From NCBI GenBank assembly GCA_028023455.1, contig JAQFVV010012529.1:684001-748000 (forward strand): a stretch of DNA of 64,000 nt, given 5' to 3'. A model generated the notes under the pieces. That model ran no database searches. It had not been told where the DNA came from and saw only the letters and a program-made list of their open reading frames with translations. Position numbers and translations under genes: made by a program. Below, in pieces: positions 36,601-46,980 of the stretch (within the stretch, counting starts at the first letter, position 1; every line of letters begins with the position of its first letter). This DNA is from Epiperipatus broadwayi. Its lineage: Eukaryota; Onychophora; Udeonychophora; Euonychophora; Peripatidae.

Positions 36601-37745
36601 CACCCTGAGACAACAGCTGCATTTTTCTTCTGGATCTGATAAAGACATATATATTTTCTTAAGATGCACTTAATATTCAAAATAAGAAATTCATATAATT
36701 CAGGGTTAAACGTCAAAGTTAGTCACAAGCTTAAACATATCTTAATAAGTCCAATTCTCTATAAAATTTTAAATTTATTATTTCCACAGGATATATACTT
36801 GGTTTAGCGTTTATTATTTTTATACTAATGCTTTGGTTTTATTCAATTTTTACTTGTTTAACTTTTTATTTACCATTAGACAATAATAGTTTGAGCATTT
36901 TCAAAAAAATGTCTCATGCAAAGAATCAGTCTTTCTCTTACTATGAAACTTAATAAAATATTATACAGAAAAAGAATCAGAATTAAAACCAATTCTTTTT
37001 TTTTTTTTATGTTGCACTTCAAGTATACAATAGTCAAATATGAAAAGGGCAAAAAACATAATTTGCCGAAAAAGGCTTTTTTATGATAATTTTATAATTT
37101 GTAATCTTTGTTGCTTGTATATATGTATTTTTAAACATATTTGACTATTAATAAAATATGTAGGTAACTTAGCCCATACTTTGGACTAGATTTACAAAGT
37201 ATAAATTTATAACTACTATCATATTTCAATTCAAAGTTGTTGTTTTTTTCTCTTTTTTTTAATACTTTTTTGAACACCATCGCTCCTATCTCTTATATAT
37301 CATAATTATTTTAACAAAAGAATTATTAACAAAAATTAATACCTGCAGTACTTTACTTGGGGAAAATTGGTTGGTAAATCCGTCTCAGATGACTCATTCT
37401 CCGCGTAGTCGTACTGAAATTTACTGTTCTGGAAGTTTGATCCATGATTAACTTCAGGAGTCAAAATTAAATGTGCCTGATTTGTTGGCTTTACATACTC
37501 ATTCTTTCATAGAATACAATACAATTTTAAATCAATATCAAGTCAAAGATGGACAAGCTGAAGAATATAAAATTCACTAGAATAAATAAAATGAAACAGA
37601 AAGTGGGAGATGTGAACTAAGACCAATAAGAACAATGAAAGGAACCCTTCCAAAATGTGTGTGTTTCTTTTATAATCTCCAGTTGTCAATCAACTTCCCA
37701 CTCATCCCCTGACCATTCACCATTGCTATTAAATTTTTGATTGGC
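33661..37745 (-). other. A-rich complex region, possible decayed large element
   Basis: The plus strand shifts from T-rich to A- and C-rich sequence with few homopolymers, as it does in the two large elements at 42.0-44.7 and 49.0-51.8 kb. Near its right end the minus strand contains TTATAAAAGA (around 37668-37677), comparable to the TATA motifs of those elements. I could not find matching inverted ends or align it convincingly, so relatedness is only suspected. Short open frames (for example 33682-33897 and 34441-34665) show no domains. Confidence 0.3.
34415..34474 (+). repeat. Short minisatellite, about 15-bp units, four copies
   Basis: Units read GAAAACTTATAATC, AAAACTCTTATAATG, GAAAACCTTATGATC and GAAAATCTTATGATTC. 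The last is followed by a smaller duplication, ATTCAGAATC/ATTCAGAATG. The ATG of a 74-codon open frame lies inside the repeat, which weakens that frame as a gene. Confidence 0.8.
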
Positions 37746-39689
37746 TAGTAAACAATTTCAATATTAATTACTCACACAGTTAATAATCACATGGTTTGCT
37801 TGAAAAATTCCTGTTTTTACACTGTACAAAAAAAAATCTGTAGCAAATTGAAATAAAATTTTATAATAAGAATTAATAGACTAAGTTTTAAATTAAGATT
37901 TATGATTGAATATTATTAAGGATTTATCTGAAACTGGCATAGGATTATTGTTCTTTCAATTTGCTATCAAATGATATCTTACGTGAGACAAGGAAACCTA
38001 TAATTGTCCCAATTATTAAAATTTTATCTTTAACACACTTGCTAGCTAATCATGGTGATTCCAACTAGCACTAAGCCTATTGCAAAATTCTTAAAATTTT
38101 ATAACCTTTCCTTACAAATTGACTATTATAATAAGTACTATTATGAACAAGCTAAATTTTATGGTCTAAACCTATGTTGATCTTTTCAATCATTTTTTTC
38201 GTTTTATTAAACAAATATTACTTGTCAGTCACAACATTTAACTCTTAACCATTAAAGCATACCTAAATTTATTGTGTGCTATATTTCAAAATTCCCTCCA
38301 CACACGACAAACTTATACATTAATTTTATACATTTTACAATTATTAGAAACTTTTCCATTCCTCTAATCATTTAAAATTGCTGTTTTTCATGGAATTTTT
38401 TACTTAATAGTTTTCTTCTATGAGAAAATTTTTTTTATTTATTAAAGAATGGCATCTGCCTTGAACCCAGCCATCTTTAGTCAAAAACAAAGGTTACTAT
38501 ATAAAATTGAAAGGAAAAGTAGGAATAAACACAAAATTTTTGAGATATTTATTGTATTACACTGGAATAATAGTTAAGTTAAATAATAATTTTGAATTAA
38601 AAAAATTATTCTATTTAATGTTTTATTTAAAGATTTTGAAAATTAAAAAAAAATCTAAAACAAGTTCATTTTTATGTTAAAATAAATAATATTAGTAATT
38701 ATATAATTTCACTATCTATTTTTAATTAGATTAAGAAATTTTTTTAAATTAAAGCTTTTGATAAACTTTAGTATAAATACTCTGTTGTTGGAAGAATTAA
38801 AAATACTTTTTAGATATAAAAAATTGGTTTTAATTAAAGTAAATTGAGGAGTTATTAACTTCTTTTTTTTAAAAAATTAAAATAAAGAAAAAATTACTTA
38901 ATTATTGTTTTCTAATTCCATAATACACTATAAAAATGGATTTGAATCATTCATGACACAACATTTTTTCAGCAATATGATTATGAAGTTATAACTGAAG
39001 GCAAAAGTAAGTGTATCCAGCTGCTGCTGTTAGTGCAATGATGGTAGAGTTTAAATTCACCTGGAAGAAAGGTCTAGCTTTTATGTGCTTCATAGCCTGT
39101 ATATATTGTGTATTAGATTGCATGCCTGAAGTGCTACCAAATTATAGAGACTGAATGGAGCAAATGTCAACAATTACCTGATTTATAACTTGTCCAAAGA
39201 TATCAATAAGACAGTCTACTGTACCATTTTACTAAGAGATTCCATCAGCTTGCTGGAAGGATTACCATACTATGACTTTTATACATATACTGATTAATTT
39301 ATATGCATAGAAGCAAAAATGTATCATTACTGCCAGTTGAATATATATAAAGTGCACACAGTTGGTGAGTAGAATGTATTATATATTGAGAATGAGATTA
39401 TTTTAAATACTTTGCAGTTAAAATTTTTAAATTACAAGTTTTAAAATTAAATACGTTTTGCTTAAATTATATATCTAAAAATAGAGGATTGATTTATAGT
39501 TTGTATTTTATTTTTGAAATTAAAAAGAAGATAAATTTGGAAATCTTTCTTATTGTAAATGAAGAAACAAAAGCCTGAATTTTAAATGAACTTTCCAAAT
39601 GGATCTAGTTATTTTTTGTTTTAAAAAACAACTTTTATGTAAAATATACTAATAACTTTGATTTGTAAGATGATAATGATAATATGCAT
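37746..39689. other. AT-rich background, no gene seen
   Basis: AT-rich, with a slightly more complex patch at about 38950-39280. No coding or RNA signal recognised. Confidence 0.5.
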
Positions 39690-40830
39690 GTATATGTGCA
39701 TTGGTTTTATGTATATATATATATATTTTAACATTGAATTAATTATATCTTGTGAAAATATGTTTTAATAAGTTAATTATTTTTTCTCAAATGAAATATT
39801 CTAGGATATAAATGCCAGTGTGTGCACACATGTGAATGCATGTCATGTAGAACCATATATAATTAAAATCAGCCATTATCACATATATGTTAAAATTAAT
39901 TATATATTATAAAAGTGAATTTTTATTATTGGTTTATGACAAATTAAAGATGTTAATTTTAAATTATTATACAGCACATCTGAATTCTTATATATAGTTG
40001 ACTTTTATATAAACTTATTAAGATATATGTAAATTACAATGTAATGGCATATTTTTTTAATATTATTTTAATCAAAATCAGAATGCTGAATTCATAGCAT
40101 ACTCAATATATTTTAATTTAATTTTACTGGCATTGTTGTTAATAAATTTATATTTTGTTAAGTTATTCCAATGAATTCATTTAATCCTAGACTAGGTTTA
40201 AAACATTATATGTTAGTATTATCTCTTGCTCACAGTAACAGTTATAGAGCTCTTGCTTACCGATTTGTGCATAATTGTTAGTTATATGGATTGGGGTTTA
40301 TGTTTAGTGTTGTGGACATCCAGAAAATGATAATGATGATCCTAGTTGACACTAAGGGATATTCTTTAAAATTCATGCACTACATTTTATTTAGTTTTTA
40401 TTATTAGAAATTTAGTTGGCCAGTACTTTAATTCTACTAAATGGCCAGGGCATTGATGATAATCAGCATATTTCTTTATCCCAGCTTTATTTTTTTAATT
40501 GTTATATTCTGATGGATTAGCACTTAAGTTTGTGAATCCAAATTATTGTTTATAAAATCTGCCTCAAGTTTGGCATAATTAGCCTGGTCTATAGTGGGCC
40601 ATTTTCAAATCCAGTCACAAGGTTGACTGTTGATTTTTTTTATTGTTAGTCATTCATGATGATGAATGATTTATTGTTCTTCTGTATAGTGCTGGTGAAT
40701 TTATAATTAGTCGTTGTTTTTGCTGATCTCTCATTACTTATTCATTCATTTTTTATTATATTCATTATATATTTAAATTTGATTCATTAACTGGAAGTGA
40801 TGATGATTTTCCATCACTGCTGGTTTCCCT
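39690..40830 (+). repeat. Dispersed 1-kb repeat, copy 2
   Basis: A diverged direct counterpart of 290-1335 in the same orientation, about 39 kb away. Matching blocks include ACAGCACATCTGA, TTATGTTTAGTGTTGTGGACATC, CATGCACTACATTTTATTT and CCTGGTCTATAGTGG. It also shares the palindromic CATTCATGATGATGAATG. The left boundary is uncertain; the match is strongest from 39880 on. Confidence 0.8.
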
Positions 40831-41489
40831 GATTTCTCTATCCCATTACAATGACAAGATTAGCCACAATTTTGTGTTCAATGGTATCATTGCCATACCA
40901 ATCTTTCTTGAGCCATGGTTGATTGGGTGTATGCTTTTATTTCAATTTGAAAAACTTCTTTCTGAATTGTCTACTGATACTTGAAATGTTGCATATATTT
41001 GCAGTGTAATAAATAAATTTGGAACACTTTCTAATTTATGTTGGCATATAGATGAAAGAATATCAACTGCCCATTGTCAAGTGCCCCATTGCTCTGATAC
41101 CCTTAGATTGTTGCCTAATGGTAAAACTGGCTCTGCTTATATCTGTTCTATATTTATTTCTGGTATTGTTTCCTCAAATCATTTTATCACTTTTGTTATG
41201 ATATACTTGCCTCACAGCAATTTTTATATATCAGCATTTTCAGTTTTTTTAAGAAAGAAGATTGATATAAAAAAATCCATTTGCTTTATGATATATATTG
41301 TCAATTATTCTGTCTTTTTCAATATGTCTATCATCTTTTTTTTAAATATTTATAATATTCATAATTTTTTTAATTTATTTTTTTCAGTTTTTTCATCTTT
41401 AAATTTAGTTATTTTTTTTTAATTATATAAAATTAGCATTTTTTAAAAAAATCAAATGATATTCAAAATGATATTCCTTATAAATGTTT
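40831..41489. other. AT-rich background with an AT-driven open frame
   Basis: Holds a plus-strand open frame at 41081-41422 (113 codons) that becomes a run of Phe, Ile, Asn and Ser towards its end. I see no domain or homologous copy and do not support it as a gene. Confidence 0.5.
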
Positions 41490-41501
41490 AGATATATTAT
41501 G
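41490..41501 (+). repeat. Target site duplication, left (12 bp)
   Basis: AGATATATTATG, repeated exactly at 41867-41878. Confidence 0.88.
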
Positions 41502-41866
41502 AACAAAGCAAAACTCTCCATATAGTATTGCCACCCTGTGCCAACCAGAGTAATCAATGAATGCCAGAAGGCTTTAGATAGGGATTTTGTGCACAAGCCT
41601 TCTGGCATTCATTGATTACTCTGGTTGGCATCTCCTAAGATCTAGGTGCAGTGCTCTCAGATCCAAAGCTCCTCACTGATGATGGCCACAGAAACTAATC
41701 TGGGGATATTGGATGAGTAGGCATTAGATAGGGATTTTATGCACAAGCCTTCTGGCATTCATTGATTACTCTGGTTGGCACGGGGTGGCAATACTGTATA
41801 GAGAGTTTTGCTTTGTTTATAAACAATTATGTGCTAGTATAAGATAGTGATCATGTGATGCTTAAA
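41502..41866 (-). mobile_element. Foldback retroposon-like element, copy 2 (365 bp)
   Basis: The second family member, with an exact 12-bp target duplication. The outer arms are inverted: AACAAAGCAAAACTCTCCAT at the left against a TTTTGCTTTGTT end near 41808-41818. Inside are two direct copies of a 55-bp block (41577-41630 and 41726-41780). Each runs from TAGATAGGGATTTT to ATTACTCTGGTTGGCA and is inverted relative to the left arm. Between them lies a middle section with the complement of GGATCTGAGAGCACTGCA, shared with copy 1. The right tail (AACAATTATG, GTATAAGATAGTGATCATGTGATG) matches the tails of copies 1 and 3. No coding capacity. Confidence 0.8.
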
Positions 41867-41878
41867 AGATATATTATG
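41867..41878 (+). repeat. Target site duplication, right (12 bp)
   Basis: A second exact copy of AGATATATTATG. Confidence 0.88.
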
Positions 41879-42223
41879 CACATTTGTATGAAATATAAAA
41901 ATATTCATAAGATAAAAACAATAATTATTAAACTTTGAAACATTTTGTTTGTTATCATTGAAGTAATATAGTAGATCTTGCTATTGCCTTAGCCAGTATT
42001 TTTAGCTACTATTTATCCTAAATATATATTGTACTGGTCAAAATAGTATGCTCACTTAACAAGATTCAAATCCTAAGCAAAAATACCTCAAATCCGATCA
42101 TGCTCGAGATACACAGGTCTGGAGCAATCCTGAATTCTAACCTATTTGCCTATTCTTCGAATCTCTGACCCAATGAACAACAATTCTGATGACACAGTAA
42201 AATTATTTTAAATCCGTGCCCAG

Positions 42224-42272
42224 AAGCAAAGCGGTAGAGCATAAGATCAGACTGATGATGATGATCGAGGTC
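42224..42272 (+). other. tRNA-like relic (A- and B-box-like motifs)
   Basis: AGCAAAGCGGTAGAGCA at 42225 closely resembles a tRNA D-arm or pol III A box (pattern AGC..AG.GGTAGAGC). GATCGAGGTC at 42263 resembles a B box, with roughly natural spacing. No full cloverleaf could be formed by eye, so it is a relic, perhaps a SINE fragment within the larger element, not a working tRNA gene. Confidence 0.35.
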
Positions 42273-44088
42273 GGAGTAGCCCAGGAATTACATTTATTAT
42301 AGTTATTTATTAATGCTAGGCTCTTAGCTAAAGAAAATAGTTCTAAATATTAACTAGAAAATAATAATTCAAAAACAAACCAGGATTTACATGAAATTAT
42401 ATATATTTAATAAATGTAGAAAACGCATATATATGTTACAAAATTCCCTTCACGCTTGGGACAATATTATTTATTTACAAAACTTGGGAATTTGTTGTAT
42501 AAAATCCCCTCTATCACTCATTTAATAAATACAATTTTACAGATACAATTTTATAGTGTTTTAAAACTTGTGCGGAGTTGATAAGCTAATTCAAGAAAAC
42601 TTTTGCTACGACACATCGTGGATGCCGAAAATAAATATAAAAGATCATGACAGTTTTAACAGTAAATGATTTATTTGATAACGGGCAAAATATATGATTT
42701 CAATCATGTATTTCTTAGGAGAACCATTATTTATACTTTTATTCGCATTGTTTGTAAAAGACGTCTTTGGAGCTTATACATAAGAAACAAACAATGCGCT
42801 TTATGATTACATGATATAATAAATAATTTACGTTTGTCTACATCTATGGGAAATCGATAACGGTCTTTCAAAGAAAGCATTTTAACTCAATGAACTGAAC
42901 GTATTCTTCTTTTACGAAATGAATCATTATCTTCAACATATTGCAACTTACTAAGATTAGGCGGATGGTGATTAAATTAAAGACAAGAGTAACGGTACTA
43001 GCATACAATTAAAGAAATCTGGCCTTCATGGCAATTGTGGATATTTTATCATTTTAAAAAGAATATTTGGAATGAACTTAGATTGGATATGTCCGTGCAT
43101 TCTGGCAGAGCTATATCAAAGGAGAGGCTGGGTTTGAGAGCCCAGAATCTGGATGTGCTGTAATTCGCAGCACATAATTTTATAAACCTCACATTCCACA
43201 GGAAGTAGTGTTCCTGATTATGAGCGATTTTTGAAAAGTAGGACGTCCCTAATGGCAAACAGTCGAGCAATGGAAAAGATAAAATATCAGAATAAAGGAA
43301 ATTGTATGCCAGCAATGTTATTGGACATGAATATAATTTTTATAATATAATTTTCATATAATATTATTTTAGAACTTGGAAATTGTCTAACCTTTTGCGC
43401 AATAATCTGTTTTCAAATCTGAGTCATTTAACAAATGGTAATGAATAATAGCTCTTTTCTATATCATTAAACTAATAAAATTTACATTTAAGTTTGATTC
43501 CCATATACGTATTAATTAAAGAATTAGCCCTCTGGGTGATGGTAAGAGAAGGTGGAATTTTATCTTACGTATCGCGATCTTTTATAAAGGCAACTAAACA
43601 ACAAAATGAAATAAGCGAACGATTTCTATTTTAAATAAACAAATGAGTATAATTTTACTAATGAATTTAATTAAAGTCACGAGATTGATTGATACCGACA
43701 TATTAGAGAAAATAATATATATATATTAAACAAAATCAGTTGTATACATTTAATTGAGCCGCATAAAGTTATAGAAACATAAATTAAGCGTGAAAGCAAC
43801 ATATATTTAGAATTACACAAGTATTAATAAAGGATTATAGAGAGAGAGTTTACGAGCAAAACGTCATAAATGCATCTATGAATTAATTTAGCTACAAATT
43901 GTAAATCACCCATGAATGATCATATTAAGGCAGCTCTATGGCCGGTCAGATGGAATTTTGACGGCTGGTAGACAGTCCTCCGAGAGGAAAAAGAAAGGTG
44001 GACGACTTCACTACTCACGCTCCATGGTACTAAACTTCTCTTGACTTCTTAAATGATGGTCTGGCAACACTTTTTGAATCAGGAACAT

Positions 44089-44170
44089 AAAAGTAACCGA
44101 CTGATCATGCGAAAGTAACTAACTGATTTATCAAGTAACTAACTTATCAAGTGAAAATCACCGACTGACT
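44089..44170 (-). repeat. Degenerate 16-23-bp tandem repeat near promoter motif
   Basis: Repeats of AAAGTAACYRACTGAT and AAGTAACTAACTTATC lie directly downstream (on the minus strand) of the TATA and initiator-like motifs of the 42.0-44.7-kb element. The position is that of a 5' leader just after a transcription start. Confidence 0.6.
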
Positions 44171-44197
44171 TAAAAGGTCTTATGGGCTCTTTTTATA
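44163..44197 (-). promoter_or_regulatory. Candidate TATA plus initiator, minus strand
   Basis: On the minus strand TATAAAAAGAGCCC (T at 44197) is followed, 31 bases from the TATA start, by the A of TCAGTC (44163-44168), an initiator-like motif. The TATA-to-start spacing is the usual one for RNA polymerase II. The sister element has TATAAATAGGGCCC followed by TCAGTC, which supports a shared promoter, although its spacing is shorter. Confidence 0.5.
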
Positions 44198-44665
44198 CAC
44201 TATCTCTATAATTCCTTTACAAGCAACATTTAATGAACATGTTTTTATACAGATAAGGCTTGAAATACCATTTTTAGCTATTTTAAATCATTCGACAACA
44301 ACTGATAAACGATTTGTTTTCGATCTTAATTCCGATTGACAATTTTAATTAAATGCAACAAGCTAAATTTAAACAAAGATTATTTTAGCATTTTGAGCCT
44401 CCCCCATTCTTCTTTGTTGTCACATTAAATAGTTTAAATCAAAATACAAAAAAAAAATTTACAATTATATAAAGAAAATGTTTAGTTGTCAACAATAAAC
44501 ATTAATAACATTATTGCTTCATTCATATATATATACGCATCACGCGCATTACTGTTTTACTTTACTAAATAGTTTTAATTTTATTAATTTCTCTAATCAT
44601 TAGGCATACAGTGTGTGGGTGAATAGCATATATTTATAGCAAGGTCTGAATTGCGGACCAGTATA

Positions 44666-46050
44666 GATGGTGAAACATGAAGCATCGATGATGATTAGAC
44701 ATCGATTGCTTCAATATACTACTCTTGTATTGTATTGTTTTTTACAGGTATGTTGTTTTATAAATGTAATTTATTCTCTATTAATCTTGACTAGACTCTT
44801 TCAAATTTGTTTGGTTTATTTTATTGACTGTCAAGACTCATCCTAACTTAAATACTTAATTTAAATGACAATACAATAAAAAAAAATAATTCTCAGCACT
44901 CTTTAATTAAATGAATATTTGCAAATATTATTTATATTTTAAGTCAATAGTGAAACATTTAATAAACCTAGAATTTTTTTTTCCCAATGATATTGTGGCA
45001 AATAAATTTCTGTTGTACTTTCTTTACAGCATTATGTGGATTCAACAAATTTTTTAAATATTAATCTACTTTTAAGCCATTGTTTAATGTCTTACATTTA
45101 AATTGTAATTTGAAATTTGTCTGAATGACAAATATCATTTAAATAATTAATTTTTTTAATGTGAAAAATAAAGTAAGAACTTAAAAAAAAAAATTGATTT
45201 ATTTTCATTACTGAATCAGCCAATTAATACTATTTTTCTTATGTTGAAGTTATTTTTATTTATCTGTATTATTAAAGATAAATTTCTGAAAAATATGAAA
45301 AACAATTTTTAAAAAAACATGCTTAACAATTAATAAATCTTAAACTTTCAAAATATCTTTTAATTTAAAAATTTCATTTCATAATGTTATAAATTTATAC
45401 CTCCATTTTCAATCATTGATATAGAAAATAATTAATATTTTAAGAATATATATATACAGTATTTATATCTTTGCATTAATATTTACATCTTTAAATTAAA
45501 ACATTTGTCTCTCTTTTTAGATGTTTTTTTTTTAAAACCAACTGTGATATAACTTTACTTATTTTTGTAGTTAGTTTTTTAATACTCTTTTACAAAAAAA
45601 TGTAAATATCTCACTTAATACTTCTCCATCCAGTTTTTAGAAATTTTTATTTCTTTATTTTATTTTTTCTATATTTCCAATCATTATTGAAAAATATTAT
45701 ATTAATTTTAAATTAATATATATATAAAATAAAATCAATAAAGTTATATTCATTAATATTCATTTTAGTAATAAATTAAAAATGTTCTTTCTTTTTTAAA
45801 TCCATCTAAATTTCATTTTCAAAAAATAACTATAATTTTTTGAAAAGAAATATATAATTATTTATTTATATTTTCTACTTAACTATTATATCTTTAAAAA
45901 TAAATTAAACATTTATGTTATTCCCTTTTTATATAATTTTTTTTTTTTTAAATCAAGTTTCACCAGTTTTTACATTTTTATAAAAACTACTACTATGAAT
46001 AACTCATGTTAATTTATTTTTGACATAATTGTTTTAAATATACATATATA
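44666..46050. other. AT-rich background, no gene seen
   Basis: Extremely AT-rich sequence with long T and A runs. Nothing recognised. Confidence 0.55.
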
Positions 46051-46167
46051 TTGTATTTATATATTGGACTATTTCCATAATCTAATATTAAGTATTGAAT
46101 GTGTTTAGAAAAATATAACTTTATTTAAGTATTCCAATTACATCCAACTGTTAATAATAGCACATAA

Positions 46168-46178
46168 GTTAGTATATG
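46168..46178 (+). repeat. Target site duplication, left (11 bp)
   Basis: GTTAGTATATG, repeated exactly at 46363-46373. Confidence 0.9.
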
Positions 46179-46362
46179 AAAACAGGCAAAACTCTCCATA
46201 AAGTAGTGCCATTCAGTGCAAGCCAAAGTAATCAATTGATGCCACTAGTGCCTACTCATCCATTGATTACTCTGGCTTGCACTGAGTGGTACTACTGTAT
46301 GGAGAGTTTTGCCTGTTTTAATAACAGTTATAGGCAAGCATAAGAAATGGTGATCATGTGAG
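46179..46362 (-). mobile_element. Foldback retroposon-like element, copy 3 (184 bp, nested)
   Basis: The smallest family member, inserted into the left arm of the palindrome with an exact 11-bp duplication. A left arm starting AAAACAGGCAAAACTCTCCAT pairs almost completely with a right arm ending GGAGAGTTTTGCCTGTTTT, around a loop containing CTAGTGCCTACT. The right arm is followed by a one-sided tail of about 42 bp (AACAGTTATAGGCAAGCATAAG, then GGTGATCATGTGAG), the same tail as in copies 1 and 2. The undisturbed right arm of the palindrome carries the empty site (complement of 46590-46620). Confidence 0.85.
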
Positions 46363-46373
46363 GTTAGTATATG
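46363..46373 (+). repeat. Target site duplication, right (11 bp)
   Basis: A second exact copy of GTTAGTATATG, directly after the conserved tail. Confidence 0.9.
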
Positions 46374-46519
46374 CATAATGTTTTGAGTGATATTGTTCTC
46401 TCTTCTTCAGGTGTTGCTGGCCTGATCAGTGACAGTACTAGCATGGGAAGTGAACATGGACCCATAGATTTGGTTAGAACATTATCTTTAAATTCAATAT
46501 TCAAAAATCTAAGGGTCCA

Positions 46520-46530
46520 GGTTCGATTCC
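46520..46530 (+). promoter_or_regulatory. Pol III B box (exact consensus)
   Basis: GGTTCGATTCC matches the B-box consensus GGTTCGANNCC exactly. It is preceded by GGTCCA, as in many tRNA genes, and by an A-box-like TGGTTAGAAC about 48 bases upstream. It lies at the inner edge of the palindrome, so any pol III transcript would be self-complementary. Confidence 0.6.
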
Positions 46531-46980
46531 CATGCTAGTACTATTACTGGCGAGGTCAGCAACATCCAAGGAAGAGAGAATAATAACTTGAAATATTGTG
46601 CGTATACTAACCCGTGTGCTATTACTAACAATTGAATGTATTTGGAATATTTAAATAAACTTAAATTTTTTTAAAGATATTCAATATTTAATAATAGATG
46701 ATGGAAATAGTCCAATATATAAATACAATTAAAATACCATAATCACAAATCTTCAGGAAAACAATATATTGTAATTGTCAGAATTGCACAACCCACATGC
46801 AAATCATCTGAGGCAGTCCACATGTATTTTCCACATTCTGACATCACAGAATACCAACTTTTTCTTTTACAGCCAGCTAGGGTCAGGGAGAAAATGAGTT
46901 TCTTTACTATTTTATCTAAGATATTAATTGCAAATAAAGAGGACAAACTGCCCAAAATAATGAGACAAATAGTTTATTAA

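Larger units (their letters stand above)
42030..44665 (-). mobile_element. Large element with inverted ends and minus-strand TATA, copy 1
   Basis: The left end TGTACTGGTCA pairs with the right end GGACCAGTATA (imperfect). The first 110 bp match the start of the element at 49001: both contain a CTGGTCA/ATGGTCA start, an AATCATGC or GATCATGC block and GAGATACAC. Further similarity appears near 43030 and 49935 (TTGTGGAT, then TTATCATTTT). The minus strand has a TATA box about 470 bp from its 5' end. Internal open frames are short. It starts TG and, on the minus strand, ends CA as LTRs do, so a very long solo LTR or a non-autonomous retroelement is possible; a DNA transposon is an alternative. 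No clear target duplication. Confidence 0.5.
46051..46728 (+). mobile_element. Large palindrome with tRNA-like spacer and inner right arm
   Basis: The two arms are long imperfect inverted repeats. The left arm is 46051-46471 (about 226 bp after removing the nested insertion) and the right arm is 46505-46728, with a 33-bp spacer. The outer ends read TTGTATTTATATATTGGACT and its complement. The inner parts pair AGTACTAGCATGGGAA with TTCCCATGCTAGTACT. The spacer and the start of the right arm resemble a tRNA body: GGTTAGAACATT (D-arm-like), then AAGGGTCCAGGTTCGATTCCC with an exact B box at 46520-46530. I infer a foldback or miniature inverted-repeat element, or a head-to-head pair of tRNA-derived SINEs. 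No convincing target duplication was found. Confidence 0.75.

Noticed and set aside
41081-41422. 113-codon open frame as a possible membrane protein gene
   Set aside because: Its hydrophobic Phe/Ile/Asn content follows from T-rich DNA; there is no domain, no splice context and no conserved copy.
41670-41705. CTGATGA followed by GAAAC in the foldback element, resembling a hammerhead ribozyme core
   Set aside because: Stems I and III and a proper cleavage triplet could not be formed, and the homologous stretch in copy 1 (near 23830-23860) does not keep the core.
42224-42290. A possible functional tRNA gene
   Set aside because: A- and B-box-like motifs exist, but no complete cloverleaf with paired acceptor and T stems could be drawn by eye.
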